Source of the DNA: Pythium myriotylum
Lineage: Eukaryota; Oomycota; Peronosporomycetes; Pythiales; Pythiaceae
Assembly (NCBI GenBank): GCA_023091665.1
Contig: JALJCQ010000029.1
Location: 496,001 to 560,000 of the forward strand
Direction of reading: 5' to 3'
Length of the DNA: 64,000 nt
The translations under genes and the position numbers were made by a program. A model generated the notes under the pieces. That model saw nothing but the letters and a program-made list of their open reading frames with translations, had not been told where the DNA came from and did not search any database. The stretch's first letter is position 1. Every line of letters starts with the position of its first letter. This document shows, piece after piece, positions 39,534-50,048 of the stretch.

Positions 39534-40245
39534 GAGGAGAGCGCTGTGTACGCCGAGTGGACCCACGCGCGAGCGGTGACCATTGCACACACCGAAGAGT
39601 GGGACCCTGTCAGCGGGAAGCTAGCACCTGTTGTCTGTTCGTGACCTTTCCACACCGCGACAGGGTCAAGTTCGGCATGTTTGTTCAGCTTTCATTCCGG
39701 AAATACCGTGAACTATGCTGTGTGGTGTTTCGTCTTCGCTTGGGCTATGGATGTTGCGGAATTGTTGGACCGGTCTGATGGTCTCAGCTGTGGAAGATTC
39801 GCTCCTGATCTTGTGATGATGATGGGGGATGAGCCCCCAAATGCTGATCCGCGGACAGAGCCGTGCTCGACTCACACTGGCGCACCGCCAGAGTGGACCC
39901 GGTCCGGCTTCTTGGAGAGACTCACCTAGGTGGTTATCTCGATACACGATTCATTTTTTGTCGTTTCGGGGTGGATAAGCCGAGCTGTCCATTTCGACGG
40001 GCAGCACGCCAGGCGTCAGAACCTTTACGGTGCGCGATTCTCAGAGTCGAGCATGACCGACAGGCGGCGCCGGATTAGTACGAAGAGGCATACGTATGCG
40101 CTCTGCTCAACTATGGCGTCCAGCCGTCTTTTGGGTGCAGACGTTGAGTCGCCAGTCCAAGCGACCGGTGACCCCGAATCAACCTTTGCCGATGCTGACC
40201 AATTGGGATTTTAGCATATGTATTCGTTTGAGCCCGACGTATACT

Positions 40246-40246
40246 G

Positions 40247-40288
<42 letters not shown>
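40246..40288. repeat. CT dinucleotide microsatellite
   Basis: About 20 CT units with one TTT interruption near the start. Confidence 0.95.
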
Positions 40289-40291
<3 letters not shown>

Positions 40292-40414
40292 GGCATAATA
40301 ATTGCTGCGCAGAGCAAAGGCCCGCTCTGATTTTCGAACGATGTCGTCTTGCCGTGAAGTCTCAGAGTCTGCGAACCTATTTGCTACACCTCGACTGTCG
40401 TACTCGAACGAAAG

Positions 40415-40463
40415 ACTCATTCCCTGGTCGGCGCGAGAAGTTCGCGCCGACCGGGGAATGAGT
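40415..40463. repeat. Foldback, 22-bp arms, 5-nt loop
   Basis: Arms 40415-40436 and 40442-40463 are complementary apart from one G.T position. Non-coding. Confidence 0.88.
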
Positions 40464-40842
40464 TACTGCTGTTGGTCTGGTTGTTGAGGGGAGACTGTCT
40501 TCATCTCGCACGGTCATTTCAAATGTGACGTGCCACAGTGGCCTGTCGCCGTGACAGAAGGTACCGAGACAGCCGCGAAGTTTCAGTCTCTCTTTCTCCC
40601 ATTCGGAGACGCTCAGGTCCTGTTTCTTTTCGAGGTTTAAGGCTCAAAGTAGTGTCGCCACTGCAAGGGCTTGAGCAGCGAAAACGGCCTTTTCTGCCGA
40701 CCCAGAGATCATCTGAACTGCTCAAACTCAGTTGAATTGTCCTACAGACATCTACTACGTCCGTAGTGGCTGGCCACTTGAACCAGTAAAACTTTAAAGG
40801 TCGCGTCGGTCAAAACTTTCCTGCGATGTGATGTGAACTCAT

Positions 40843-41631
40843 CTATAGCGCACTCGCAACGGCCATCAAGGTGGCTGCAACCAGCGTTAGGGTGAGGTTT
40901 AGCTTTGCTCCCGGCGATGAAACTGGGGTGCTACTGGAAGGCGTGGCTGATGGTGAAGCGGATGATGAAGCGGATGGTGCAGCGGATGTCGACGGCGGCG
41001 CTGCCGACAGTGAGACTGTTGGTGCTGGATTCACGTACGAACCAGGCACAGTGGATTGGCACGCTGGAGCTTCTGTGTTTACAGCACAGTAGTCGGCCCA
41101 CGACGCTTGCTCGTACTGGATCGTGGCATTACCTGCACAGTCGGTGCTATTCGCGAGTTTTCCCTTCTCAAGCGGAGCGCGCTGAACGAAGATCGCTGTA
41201 TTGTAGGTAAAAACGAACGTACCGGGCTTGGTGACATTGTAAACGACGGAGCCGTCGCAGCTGGAAATGTACAACGTTGTGGGCGATAACGGATTCGTCG
41301 AGACGAGTTGCTTCACGTTGATGACTTCGTAGGGAGCGGGCTTCTCTGGCTTAGTGGCCGTGTAACTGCCGCACGCATCCGTGAAGATGGATGTGATGGT
41401 CTGGATGCGATCGCGGATGGTAAGTGGAAGAAGCGTTACTTCGGCTCCAGGGTTCACCGAATTGTCAAAGTAGTTCAGGGCACCGGCAACCACTTGGATT
41501 TGATCCGAACAGATACCCATGCTGCTAATCTCCGGAACAAGTGTGGCTGGCGGAGAATATTCCAAACTGGTCCACGCAGTACAGCGATGTTTTGTGGACG
41601 AAAAGACTGGGTTCAAAATTCCATGCATCAA
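40843..41631 (-). CDS. GPI-anchored-like cysteine protein with long Ser/Pro stalk
   Basis: 262 residues. LYISSCDGSVVYNVTKPGTFVF, then NSTDCAG and WADYCAVNTEAPAC match the protein at 36712-37326. A stalk of about 55 residues rich in Ser, Ala and Pro (PSTSAAPSASSSASPSATP) precedes a hydrophobic tail (LNLTLTLVAATLMAVASAL), a typical GPI-anchored wall or surface layout. The N-terminal 40 residues lack a signal peptide, so an upstream exon or a different start is possible. Function unknown; surface display is inferred. Confidence 0.68.
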   Translation of the reverse strand: MMHGILNPVFSSTKHRCTAWTSLEYSPPATLVPEISSMGICSDQIQVVAGALNYFDNSVNPGAEVTLLPLTIRDRIQTITSIFTDACGSYTATKPEKPAPYEVINVKQLVSTNPLSPTTLYISSCDGSVVYNVTKPGTFVFTYNTAIFVQRAPLEKGKLANSTDCAGNATIQYEQASWADYCAVNTEAPACQSTVPGSYVNPAPTVSLSAAPPSTSAAPSASSSASPSATPSSSTPVSSPGAKLNLTLTLVAATLMAVASAL

Positions 41632-41762
41632 TTGGCATTTAATCTTCTTATAACCTTCTTAAGTTAGTGGTGTAATCCTTACTAAACATTACTAAAAATA
41701 ACTACAATAACAGGTGTCCTCTCTTTCCAGATAATCTATTTCATCCACTAAATACGTGGAAC

Positions 41763-42167
41763 CTAGGCCTCCCAAACTGGTTTCTTGCACCCAATCCATC
41801 CAAACTCCTCCTCCCATGAGTCATCGATGAGTCTCGACTTGCGGCACGCACCGTGAGTCTGAAAACCTAGCAAGTCCAGGTTTTGCGGATTGAAGTTTAA
41901 ACGTTCAGGCCATCGACTTCTGCAAGGAAATGAGAGAACTCCCTCATTCCTGGATGCGATTTCCGGCCCAGTCGACGTTTCCCTGGTTTCAGGTACCCAC
42001 AAACCTCCACCGCATGCGGTTGTAGCCGCCAACTCCCTGATGCGGTACTCCTTCAACACGACTTTATCTCCCTTGACTCGCACTCCTGCTGCCACCGTCT
42101 CATGCTCTGGGTAGGAAGAGGCGGTAGAAGAAGTGGGGCGTTGACCGTTTCCTTGCGAAGGACTCAT
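41763..42167 (-). CDS. Hypothetical protein, weak support
   Basis: 134-codon ORF with protein-like composition (VKGDKVVLKEYRIRELAA; DDSWEEEFGWIGCKKPVWEA) but no signal peptide, repeat or domain that I recognise. It could be a relic or a chance ORF; it stands alone between two cysteine-protein genes. Confidence 0.25.
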   Translation of the reverse strand: MSPSQGNGQRPTSSTASSYPEHETVAAGVRVKGDKVVLKEYRIRELAATTACGGGLWVPETRETSTGPEIASRNEGVLSFPCRSRWPERLNFNPQNLDLLGFQTHGACRKSRLIDDSWEEEFGWIGCKKPVWEA

Positions 42168-42482
42168 GTTTGTGCTTTTCTTGTGTCAAGAAGCCCCACG
42201 AAAATAAACCTTTTGGGTTCAGGTTTGAAGTTAGATGGAGCCAACAGACTCATCTGTGAGTCTGTGTGGAAGGCGAGCCTCCCCCACCCCACCCCCACCA
42301 ACTCGTTGCCAGCGCTTGAAAACGTTGAACGGTGCTGTACCCAACTTTGGATGTGAGAGTCACACAGCGACGTGGACATTGAGGAGAGTTCTTCAGCGTC
42401 TGATACACACATATTCAACGAACGTAGAGCTCACTTCGCCACTTGCGACTCCACGACCAGACCTTCGACCCCGCGCTACGAT
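42168..42482. other. Intergenic DNA
   Basis: 5' flank of the cysteine-protein gene at 42483. No clear element. Confidence 0.4.
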
Positions 42483-43019
42483 ATGGTTTGGATCATCGCC
42501 CTCGTGTTCATCCTTGCAGCATTCATCCCATTTTCTGATGCGGATGCATACAACAAGTTCTCAAGAGTCACGTTTGACCTAGCAACCTCGAATGGCACTA
42601 ACTGCACCATATCCCAATGGTCATTCAAGATCCCGCCAGAGGTGACCATCGACAATGCTTCGATTGTTGTGAACGTGACCGCGATGGAGTTGCCGGACAA
42701 CGCGTTGGTGTATTTTCGCTGTTGCAATACGTCAGACACGCCTCAAACGATGAATTCCAGTGATCCGACGATGTGGCTGATCGTGATCAAAGGCCAGTGC
42801 GTTAGCTTCCAGCTGAACGAAACGCAAGCACTCCCTGACTGCAGCCGGAACAAGATTAGTATGGAGCATTCGCTGCTTACTGACTACTGTGCGCGTACTC
42901 CATCGTCGAAACTGTGCGCGTCGAGCAAATCGAGTCAACCTGCGAGTGTATCTGTGAAACTCACCTCTGTGCTGTCCACGATTTCAGTTGTTGCTGTCAT
43001 TGTTTTATCGACTTTCTGA
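42483..43019 (+). CDS. GPI-anchored-like cysteine protein, intact with signal peptide
   Basis: 178 residues. The ATG at 42483 opens a signal peptide (MVWIIALVFILAAFIPFSDA); the ORF extends upstream to 42372 but that part is not signal-like. Mature part: YNKFSRVTFDL, NCTISQWSFKIPPEV, DNASIVVNVTAMELP, VIKGQCVSFQLNE, HSLLTDYCARTPSSKLC, then a Ser-rich linker and hydrophobic tail (SVLSTISVVAVIVLSTF). It is the complete version of the frameshifted gene at 35699-36239. Cysteine spacing and tail place it with the other local family members. Surface protein of unknown role. Confidence 0.75.
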   Translation: MVWIIALVFILAAFIPFSDADAYNKFSRVTFDLATSNGTNCTISQWSFKIPPEVTIDNASIVVNVTAMELPDNALVYFRCCNTSDTPQTMNSSDPTMWLIVIKGQCVSFQLNETQALPDCSRNKISMEHSLLTDYCARTPSSKLCASSKSSQPASVSVKLTSVLSTISVVAVIVLSTF

Positions 43020-43853
43020 AGTCAATGTATACTCTAGTGATTGCTCTGTGGCAATTTGAATATCTGAATATACAATGCAAGGCGATTTGTTTTTGCTATC
43101 TTCATGCATTGGAGGCTCTGCGCTCGAGACGAGCGGCTCCCAGGTTCATCCTGACAGCAGCTCAGTATCTCAAATGACTTGATTGCACCCTGATAACGGA
43201 ACATCCTGGTTGTAATATCCCAGAGATGCTCGTGCAGGACCACGATCACGTTTCGTTTCGTTCACGATGAGGATGATATCTGCACAACAGATATGTATCC
43301 AACTCGCTCGAGCATATGCACGTCTCGTCGGATCATTCGGCGGGAGGTACATAAGTCGGAGACAGTACGCTGGAGAAAGTCAGTGTGACCGATTCTACAG
43401 GTTGGTCGAAGGACACGGCGAGGTTCGCACACGATGAGCCCATCCCACTCCCGTACTATGTCGACTTGTCCTTAGGCACCTAACAAGATAACATCGACTT
43501 ATGTGCTGGCGCGTCGAGAAATAGTGCCGCCTTCTGGCGGTGGACTTCCAACAAGTGGCTCGATTTGCTGTTGGCAAGCGGTCCGCTCTCACGTGTTTAC
43601 CGCTACTTCACTTCTCGAGTGACAGTCAACGTCCATGGCAACTCAGAGAATGGGGATAAAAGCGTGTATGATTCATGCAGAAGACTTGTTTCAGCTGGAG
43701 TTGATGGCTGCCTCACCCTGGCTAGCGTAGACTCGAGACAAAACATCAGAGCGGAGCCTCGAATGGTTGACTCCGTTTCTCAATGTGCAGAAGACATGCA
43801 GGAAGTCATTTGTTTCCTTAGTTCCACACGAGTATGTGGAGGCACGAGATCCC
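43020..43853. other. Intergenic DNA
   Basis: No supported gene. The ORF at 43565-44017 overlaps the degenerate ORF on the other strand and shows no motif. Confidence 0.45.
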
Positions 43854-44706
43854 CTAGTTATTTCCTGATGATGCCACGAGTGTGTAGACCTCGTGATTGT
43901 TCCCAATCGCAATCAATCCGGCTTCTGTCTCACATAAACGAGACGCGATTATTCCTGCACCCATGTCATTGGGCATGTCATCAGGGATGGTTTTTTTCCC
44001 ACCGTTTTCCCACTTGACAGTCTTAGGTTCGAGTCGTGAATGATTGACGTACTTAGTTGGAATCATTATGCCACGGACTGTTTTCATTGATAGGTGCTGA
44101 AACGTATATTGACTGAAATCTCTTTTCAAAGGGAACATGCCCGCAAGTTTGACATTGGTGAAACGAATCCCCGTCAACCTAGACGAGGGCAAGTCTTTCT
44201 GGTTAAACAACGGCCGCTCGATCTTATCAGTTGCTGGAATCGGCTCCAAACCGTCCAATCGACACACATGTTGGCGTAAAAAGGTCGGCGTTGCGATAGA
44301 CCCACTCAAGCTCTTCGTCAAATGCCCCCGGAATGTATACGCTATAAACGTCAGACAGCTCTTCTGGGGCCATAGAATCTTCGTCAACAGTATCGTCATC
44401 ATCCTCGAAATCATCGTCACCAAACACATCGCATCCCTCTTCTATCGGTAACTCTAGCACCATTAACTCGGACATCAGACTAGCCATGAGGGTCTCAGAA
44501 TTAGTCGTATTCCTCTCCATTGGGCACAAGGCGCGCTTCACATTCGTTTTAGATATGCCTAGGGTTCTCTTGTCTTCTTCGCGTTCACTCTGTCGTATCA
44601 CTTGGATGTCCAAGGTCTTCTTAAAGTTGAGCTGATTTCGGTCTACCCCATCATATGGCCAATCCAATACCGGTAGCTTGTAGTAATCACACATAGTTTT
44701 GACCAC
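43854..44706 (-). pseudogene. Degenerate gene of unknown family, two frames
   Basis: A 159-codon frame from 44706 (MVKTMCDYYKLPVLDWPYDG... with an acidic DDDFEDDDDTVDEDS stretch and FDEELEWVYRNADLF) ends near 44227. A second frame, shifted by one base, carries on from about 44275 (HVCRLDGLEPIPATDK...) to 43854. Both parts have protein-like composition and read as one protein broken near 44275-44285. I do not recognise it; a mobile-element origin is possible. Confidence 0.4.
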
Positions 44707-45155
44707 ATGACAGAAGCGAACCTACTGACCATCTCTTGAAATGAGTATAAATTCTCAAGATGGTGGGAAAACGACCATCCCTGATGTCATGCATCGCTTC
44801 CTTGAACAGACCGAGTTGATGCCAGTGCCCATCCACGCAAAGAAGACTGTTTACTCTGTCCGCCGCAATGCACGTCGCAAAAGTCTGCTCCCTTCGTGGT
44901 AGACTTCACAAGGGAGCGAGAAAGCGATAGAGGAAAGTCGCGTCATAATCAACTTGTTGATTATTACTTTGAACGACCTTGATTGGCTGAATCAAGTCGT
45001 CTGCACTTGCGCACGCATTACAGTTCTGATGGTCGTCACATTTGGTTGGAGGGCTAATCCTTTGAAGACAAAGAACGACAGTGGAGTGATTGGGCAGCCA
45101 GCTCCAGTCTCAAAAGCAAATTTGCCTTCTTCCAGCAACTTTCCTCACACCACCC
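44707..45155. other. Intergenic DNA before ABCG copy 2
   Basis: 5' flank of the transporter gene; no clear core-promoter match. Confidence 0.4.
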
Positions 45156-47030
45156 ATGGACCCTACGTCTGCACGTGACGAACACTTCATTGTGGTTGAG
45201 ACGCCAAAGACCGGTGGCTACTCCTCCGAAGCTCCGAAGCTCACGCTCCAATGGTCTGGTCTCACTCTCCGCGCGTCCGTCAAGAACCCCGCCACCAAGG
45301 AAGTCGAAGAAAAAATCATCCTCAATGATGTCAACGGATACGCCAAACCCGGTGAACTACTCGTCATCATGGGACCTTCCGGTGCCGGAAAGTCCTCGCT
45401 GCTCGACTGCATCTCCGGACGCAACAACAAGGCTGAAGGATCTATCACCGTCAACGGCATGCCCTGGAACAAGAGCCTCAAGCGACTCGCGTCGTATGTT
45501 ATGCAGGATGATCTCTTCTACGAGACCATCACGGTGCGAGAACACCTCATGTTCCAAGCCAAGCTTCGCATGGGCAAGACCCACACGGTCCAGCAGTACA
45601 CAGAGCGTGTCGACACGGTGATGGAGGAGCTGGGCCTCATGAAGTGCCGTGACACGCTCATCGGTGGCTCGGCACTGCGAGGTATCTCGGGTGGCGAGCG
45701 CAAGCGTCTCTCGTTCGCGACGGAGATCCTCACCAACCCGTCGCTGCTCTTCGTCGACGAACCGACCTCCGGACTGGACAGTTATATGGCTGAGAGCGTT
45801 GTTCTTCAAATGCAACAGATCGCACGGAATGGCCGCACCGTCATCGCCACCATCCACCAGCCGTCGAGTGAGGTTTTTGCATTATTCGACAAGCTGTACT
45901 TGCTTTCAGATGGCGCGACCGTGTACCACGGCAAAGCCTCCGAATCAATGGACTACTTTGGTTCGCTCGGGTACCAGTGCCCGCCATTCCTCAACCCGTC
46001 GGACTACTTCATGCGCCAGCTCGTAGTTGTTGATAAGGCCACGGATATTGCTGGCGTCGAACGCGTCCAGAAGTTGAAGTCGGAATGGAGGCAGCGTGGC
46101 GAGAAAGGCATCAAAGATGTTCGATCTGAGAGTATCAGCATTCTCGACATCAAGGACGATAATTCATCGTACGAGATGAAGCGGCTTGGTCTCATGGGCC
46201 AGTTGTCTGTGCTGTTCAAGCGCAGCATCGTTCGCATTTTGCGAGACAAGCTTGCCGTCCGCGCTGCGATAATGCAGAACTTGACAACTGCTCTCATCGT
46301 CGGCCTCATCTACCTCCAGTTGGATCTAGATCAAAAGGGCATCCAGAACTTCGCAGGGTCGCTATTCTTCATGATCGTGAACCAGACGTTCGCAGCTGCA
46401 AGCCCGACCTTCGTCAGTATCCCGCTAGAGCTTCCTATCATCACGCGCGAGTACAAGACGGGATTGTACCGATTGTTTGCCTGGTATCTCTCCAAGAACT
46501 TGAGTGAGTTGCCGCTTCAGATCTTGTCACCAATTATCTTCTTCGTTCCGACTTACTTCCTCGTCGGATTTGGTGGCGGCTTCGACGTCTTCATCTACAT
46601 GCAGATCATTATGATTCTGGAGAACAGTTGCTCCGTCGGTCTGGGATACCTGGTCTCGTGCCTCACGCGTCGCGTAGATATCGCTCCCGTCATTGGTATT
46701 GTGGCCATCTTGCCGTTCCTCCTCTTCGGTGGCTTGCTCATCAACTCGGACGACACACCGGTCTACTTCGTTTGGCTTCAGTACATGTCGCCAATCAAGT
46801 ACGGCTTCGAAGGCTTGATGAAGATCTACTGGGGGCAGATCTCGCACATTCCGTGCGACGAGCTTACGGAGAACTGCTCGGCGCGAGTCGGATCGGATGT
46901 CCTTCGCAACTACAGCATGTCGAGCCGGTCAGCTCTCGGAGACGGTCTCATCTTGGTCGCGATCGATATTGGTTTCCGTGCCGTCGGCTTCATTGCACTT
47001 TACCTCGGCCTCAAGTCGAAGTCGAACTAA
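45156..47030 (+). CDS. ABCG-type half-transporter, copy 2
   Basis: 624 residues from the ATG at 45156, which aligns with the starts of the other two copies; the in-frame ATG at 45090 is upstream. NBD: Walker A GPSGAGKSS about 73-81, signature ISGGERKR about 177-184, Walker B LLFVDEP, H-loop IHQPSS. Membrane domain with about six segments follows from about residue 375, with a Cys-containing extracellular loop (IPCDELTENCSARVG) before the last helix. Exporter of lipids or xenobiotics by family; substrate unknown. 45271-45782 is identical to copy 3. Tandem with copy 3, 1.15 kb downstream. Confidence 0.93.
   Translation: MDPTSARDEHFIVVETPKTGGYSSEAPKLTLQWSGLTLRASVKNPATKEVEEKIILNDVNGYAKPGELLVIMGPSGAGKSSLLDCISGRNNKAEGSITVNGMPWNKSLKRLASYVMQDDLFYETITVREHLMFQAKLRMGKTHTVQQYTERVDTVMEELGLMKCRDTLIGGSALRGISGGERKRLSFATEILTNPSLLFVDEPTSGLDSYMAESVVLQMQQIARNGRTVIATIHQPSSEVFALFDKLYLLSDGATVYHGKASESMDYFGSLGYQCPPFLNPSDYFMRQLVVVDKATDIAGVERVQKLKSEWRQRGEKGIKDVRSESISILDIKDDNSSYEMKRLGLMGQLSVLFKRSIVRILRDKLAVRAAIMQNLTTALIVGLIYLQLDLDQKGIQNFAGSLFFMIVNQTFAAASPTFVSIPLELPIITREYKTGLYRLFAWYLSKNLSELPLQILSPIIFFVPTYFLVGFGGGFDVFIYMQIIMILENSCSVGLGYLVSCLTRRVDIAPVIGIVAILPFLLFGGLLINSDDTPVYFVWLQYMSPIKYGFEGLMKIYWGQISHIPCDELTENCSARVGSDVLRNYSMSSRSALGDGLILVAIDIGFRAVGFIALYLGLKSKSN
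45271..45782 (+). repeat. 512-bp identical block in ABCG copies 2 and 3 (first copy)
   Basis: Matches 48289-48800 with no difference seen, covering Walker A to Walker B; divergence resumes at once on both sides. Confidence 0.9.
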
Positions 47031-48182
47031 ACAGAGGCGTAGGGTCTTTTCGTCAACAAAATCTGAGCACTAAACATTTCTTTCAATTACTGATGGTCAC
47101 ATACTTCTAATGTGTGGGAGATATTCGAGTTGAATACCGGTACCTGTAGCTGTGAGAGAGTTGACAGGATTGAATCCGCAGCTCACAGCAGTCGAAGTGT
47201 ACTTGATTGGGTCAGCAGCTGGTGTTCTCTTGCCATTTTGCGTGAACGACCCAAGAAGAGCCAAGTGCTTCGAGGCTGCCGCGCGAGTCGTGTCGAGCTC
47301 TGGGTACCTGGGACTCCAAACGCCGCGACCGATAAATAGTGTCGTGGGGCACGAAAACACAACGAACAGAGAGATGAAGAAAATAAAGAGCGACCCATTC
47401 CCCTGAGCAAAATCCGACGGGGAGCGCCGGCCAATGAGATCGACGATTACTGGCAAGATCCCTCCGAGTGATAGTCAGCTCAGGAATGCACCTCGGAAAT
47501 GATTGTTCCCAACCATAACCATGCCAGCTCCATCCTGTGCATAGACAAGCCATGTTTATTCTCGAAGCCGACCCTCGCGAAGGTTCGCGTTGGTTCATCG
47601 TTGCACCACCACCATCTTTCCCCATTCTCAACAACGAGGCGAGCTCCCTTCCAGTGCGCATGGGCTCGCTCTAATCGCCACAGTAGCAAGCTGTTTATCT
47701 CTTCTGTTAATTAAATAATAGTAATACTGTATTATAAAATAATACCAGGTCCCACCGCAGCACCACAGACCTCGAGTCGGTCGGACCTCCATCCACGAGG
47801 AGAAATCGACCCAGCTCTCTCCCAACGGAACGGATTATCTCATCGCTCCCGTCTCTGCTGGCGGCGCTGCCTCCATCCGGATCCCGAAGCGTCATGTTCA
47901 ACCCGCGTGTTTACTTTCGCCTCTACAAGACGATTCTGATTGGCTGCAATCTATTTTTAACATCTTCTGATTGGCTTTTTATTCGTCGTTTCAGCCAATC
48001 CGAAGGAGATTATGCCCGAACACGATGGTCGTCACAGTTGTTCTGCAGAGTGATGGTCGTTCGGCAACGTCAGAGAGCTCCTCGGCCGGCCCTGTCCGAC
48101 CCGTCGGCTCCCATTTCTCACAATTGGATTCGCCGCCTCCCAGCCACTTCCCCCTCTCTTTAGGTCCGCCACTTGTCTCGCC
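47031..48182. other. Intergenic DNA between ABCG copies 2 and 3
   Basis: AT-rich stretch around 47700-47750. Short ORFs on both strands show no motif. CCCATTTCTCACAATTGG at about 48109 may be the start-site element of copy 3. Confidence 0.45.
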
Positions 48183-50048
48183 ATGGGTCTCACGCCGGCG
48201 GACGACCACTTCATCACCATTGAGACGCCCATGGTCGGAGCCGTCGACACGCCCAAGCTCACGCTCCAATGGTCTGGTCTCACGCTGCGCGCGTCCGTCA
48301 AGAACCCCGCCACCAAGGAAGTCGAAGAAAAAATCATCCTCAATGATGTCAACGGATACGCCAAACCCGGTGAACTACTCGTCATCATGGGACCTTCCGG
48401 TGCCGGAAAGTCCTCGCTGCTCGACTGCATCTCCGGACGCAACAACAAGGCTGAAGGATCTATCACCGTCAACGGCATGCCCTGGAACAAGAGCCTCAAG
48501 CGACTCGCGTCGTATGTTATGCAGGATGATCTCTTCTACGAGACCATCACGGTGCGAGAACACCTCATGTTCCAAGCCAAGCTTCGCATGGGCAAGACCC
48601 ACACGGTCCAGCAGTACACAGAGCGTGTCGACACGGTGATGGAGGAGCTGGGCCTCATGAAGTGCCGTGACACGCTCATCGGTGGCTCGGCACTGCGAGG
48701 TATCTCGGGTGGCGAGCGCAAGCGTCTCTCGTTCGCGACGGAGATCCTCACCAACCCGTCGCTGCTCTTCGTCGACGAACCGACCTCCGGACTGGACAGC
48801 TTTATGGCGGAGACAGTCGTACTCCAGCTTCAGCAGATCGCCCGCGACGGTCGTACCGTCATTGCCACCATCCACCAGCCGTCGAGTGAGCTCTTCGCAC
48901 TCTTTGACAAGCTGTACTTGCTTTCAGATGGCGCGACTGTGTACCACGGTAGGGCTTCTGAGTCGGTCGACTACTTTGGCTCGCTCGGGTACCAGTGTCC
49001 ACCATTCCTCAACCCGTCGGACTACTTCATGCGCCAACTCGTTGTCGTTGACAAGGCCACAGATGCCGCTGGCGTCGAGCGCATTGAGAAGTTGAAGTCG
49101 GAATGGAGGCAGCGTGGCGAGAAAGGTATCAGCAACCCTCGATCCGAAAGCGTCGGCATTCCTGATTTCAAGGACGAGGATACTTCGTACGAAATGGAAA
49201 GGTTGGGTGTCGTTGGTCAAATGTCGGTTCTCGCGAAGCGTAATGTGGTCCGCCTCATGCGAGACCGCATCGCGTTCCGAGCTGCCATTTTCCAGACACT
49301 TTTCATCGCTTTGGTTGTCGGTCTCATCTACCTCCAGTTGGATCTAGATCAGAAAGGTATCCAGAACTTCGCGGGAGCGCTCTTTTTCATCGTCGTCAAC
49401 CAGACCTTCAGTGCGGCGAACCCAACTTTCATCTCTGTGCCACTGGAGCTGCCTATTATCATGCGCGAGTACAAGTCCGGTCTGTATAGACTATTTGCCT
49501 GGTATCTTTCCAAGAACGTCAGTGAACTTCCATTCCAGATCTTGCTTCCGGTCGTTTTCTTCGTGCCGGTGTACTTCCTCATCGGATTTGGTGGCGGGTT
49601 CGACGTTTTCATCTACATGCAGATTATTATGGCACTCGTTAACAGCTGTGCCGTCGGTCTGGGATACATGGTCTCGTGCCTCACTCGACGAGTCGATATC
49701 GCTCCCATCATCGGTGTCGTGATCATCTTGCCGTTCCTCCTCTTCGGTGGCCTTCTCATTAACTCAGACGACGCACCTGCTTACTTCGTCTGGGTGCAAT
49801 ACATCTCGCCTATCAAGTACGGCTTCGAAGCATTGATGAAGATTTACTGGGGACAAATCTCCCATATTCCGTGCAACGAACTCGTCGAAAACTGCTCGGC
49901 ACGTGTTGGTGCCGATGTTCTTCGCAACTTCAGCATGGAGAGTCGATCGGCCTTCGGAGACGGCCTCATCCTGGTCGCGATCAACGTCGGTTTCCGCACA
50001 GTTGGCTTCCTCGCACTATTTTTCAGCCTCAAGTCCAAGTCAGCGTAA
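48183..50048 (+). CDS. ABCG-type half-transporter, copy 3
   Basis: 621 residues. Walker A about 70-78, signature about 174-181, Walker B about 194-199, H-loop His231, then an ABC2-type membrane domain. The last two thirds are closest to copy 2 (for example VGLIYLQLDLDQKGIQNFAG in both), but residues 204-270 are closer to copy 1 (SFMAETVVLQLQQIARDGRTV), so the gene is a mosaic. Role as for copy 2. Confidence 0.93.
   Translation: MGLTPADDHFITIETPMVGAVDTPKLTLQWSGLTLRASVKNPATKEVEEKIILNDVNGYAKPGELLVIMGPSGAGKSSLLDCISGRNNKAEGSITVNGMPWNKSLKRLASYVMQDDLFYETITVREHLMFQAKLRMGKTHTVQQYTERVDTVMEELGLMKCRDTLIGGSALRGISGGERKRLSFATEILTNPSLLFVDEPTSGLDSFMAETVVLQLQQIARDGRTVIATIHQPSSELFALFDKLYLLSDGATVYHGRASESVDYFGSLGYQCPPFLNPSDYFMRQLVVVDKATDAAGVERIEKLKSEWRQRGEKGISNPRSESVGIPDFKDEDTSYEMERLGVVGQMSVLAKRNVVRLMRDRIAFRAAIFQTLFIALVVGLIYLQLDLDQKGIQNFAGALFFIVVNQTFSAANPTFISVPLELPIIMREYKSGLYRLFAWYLSKNVSELPFQILLPVVFFVPVYFLIGFGGGFDVFIYMQIIMALVNSCAVGLGYMVSCLTRRVDIAPIIGVVIILPFLLFGGLLINSDDAPAYFVWVQYISPIKYGFEALMKIYWGQISHIPCNELVENCSARVGADVLRNFSMESRSAFGDGLILVAINVGFRTVGFLALFFSLKSKSA
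48289..48800 (+). repeat. 512-bp identical block in ABCG copies 2 and 3 (second copy)
   Basis: Partner of 45271-45782. Confidence 0.9.

Larger units (their letters stand above)
39432..40842. other. Intergenic DNA upstream of lipase 6
   Basis: Holds the lipase 6 start-site element, a CT microsatellite and a foldback (listed). ORFs here show no support. Confidence 0.5.

Noticed and set aside
44021..44045. tRNA-like GGTTCGAGTC stretch
   Set aside because: No acceptor stem or anticodon arm could be built around it.
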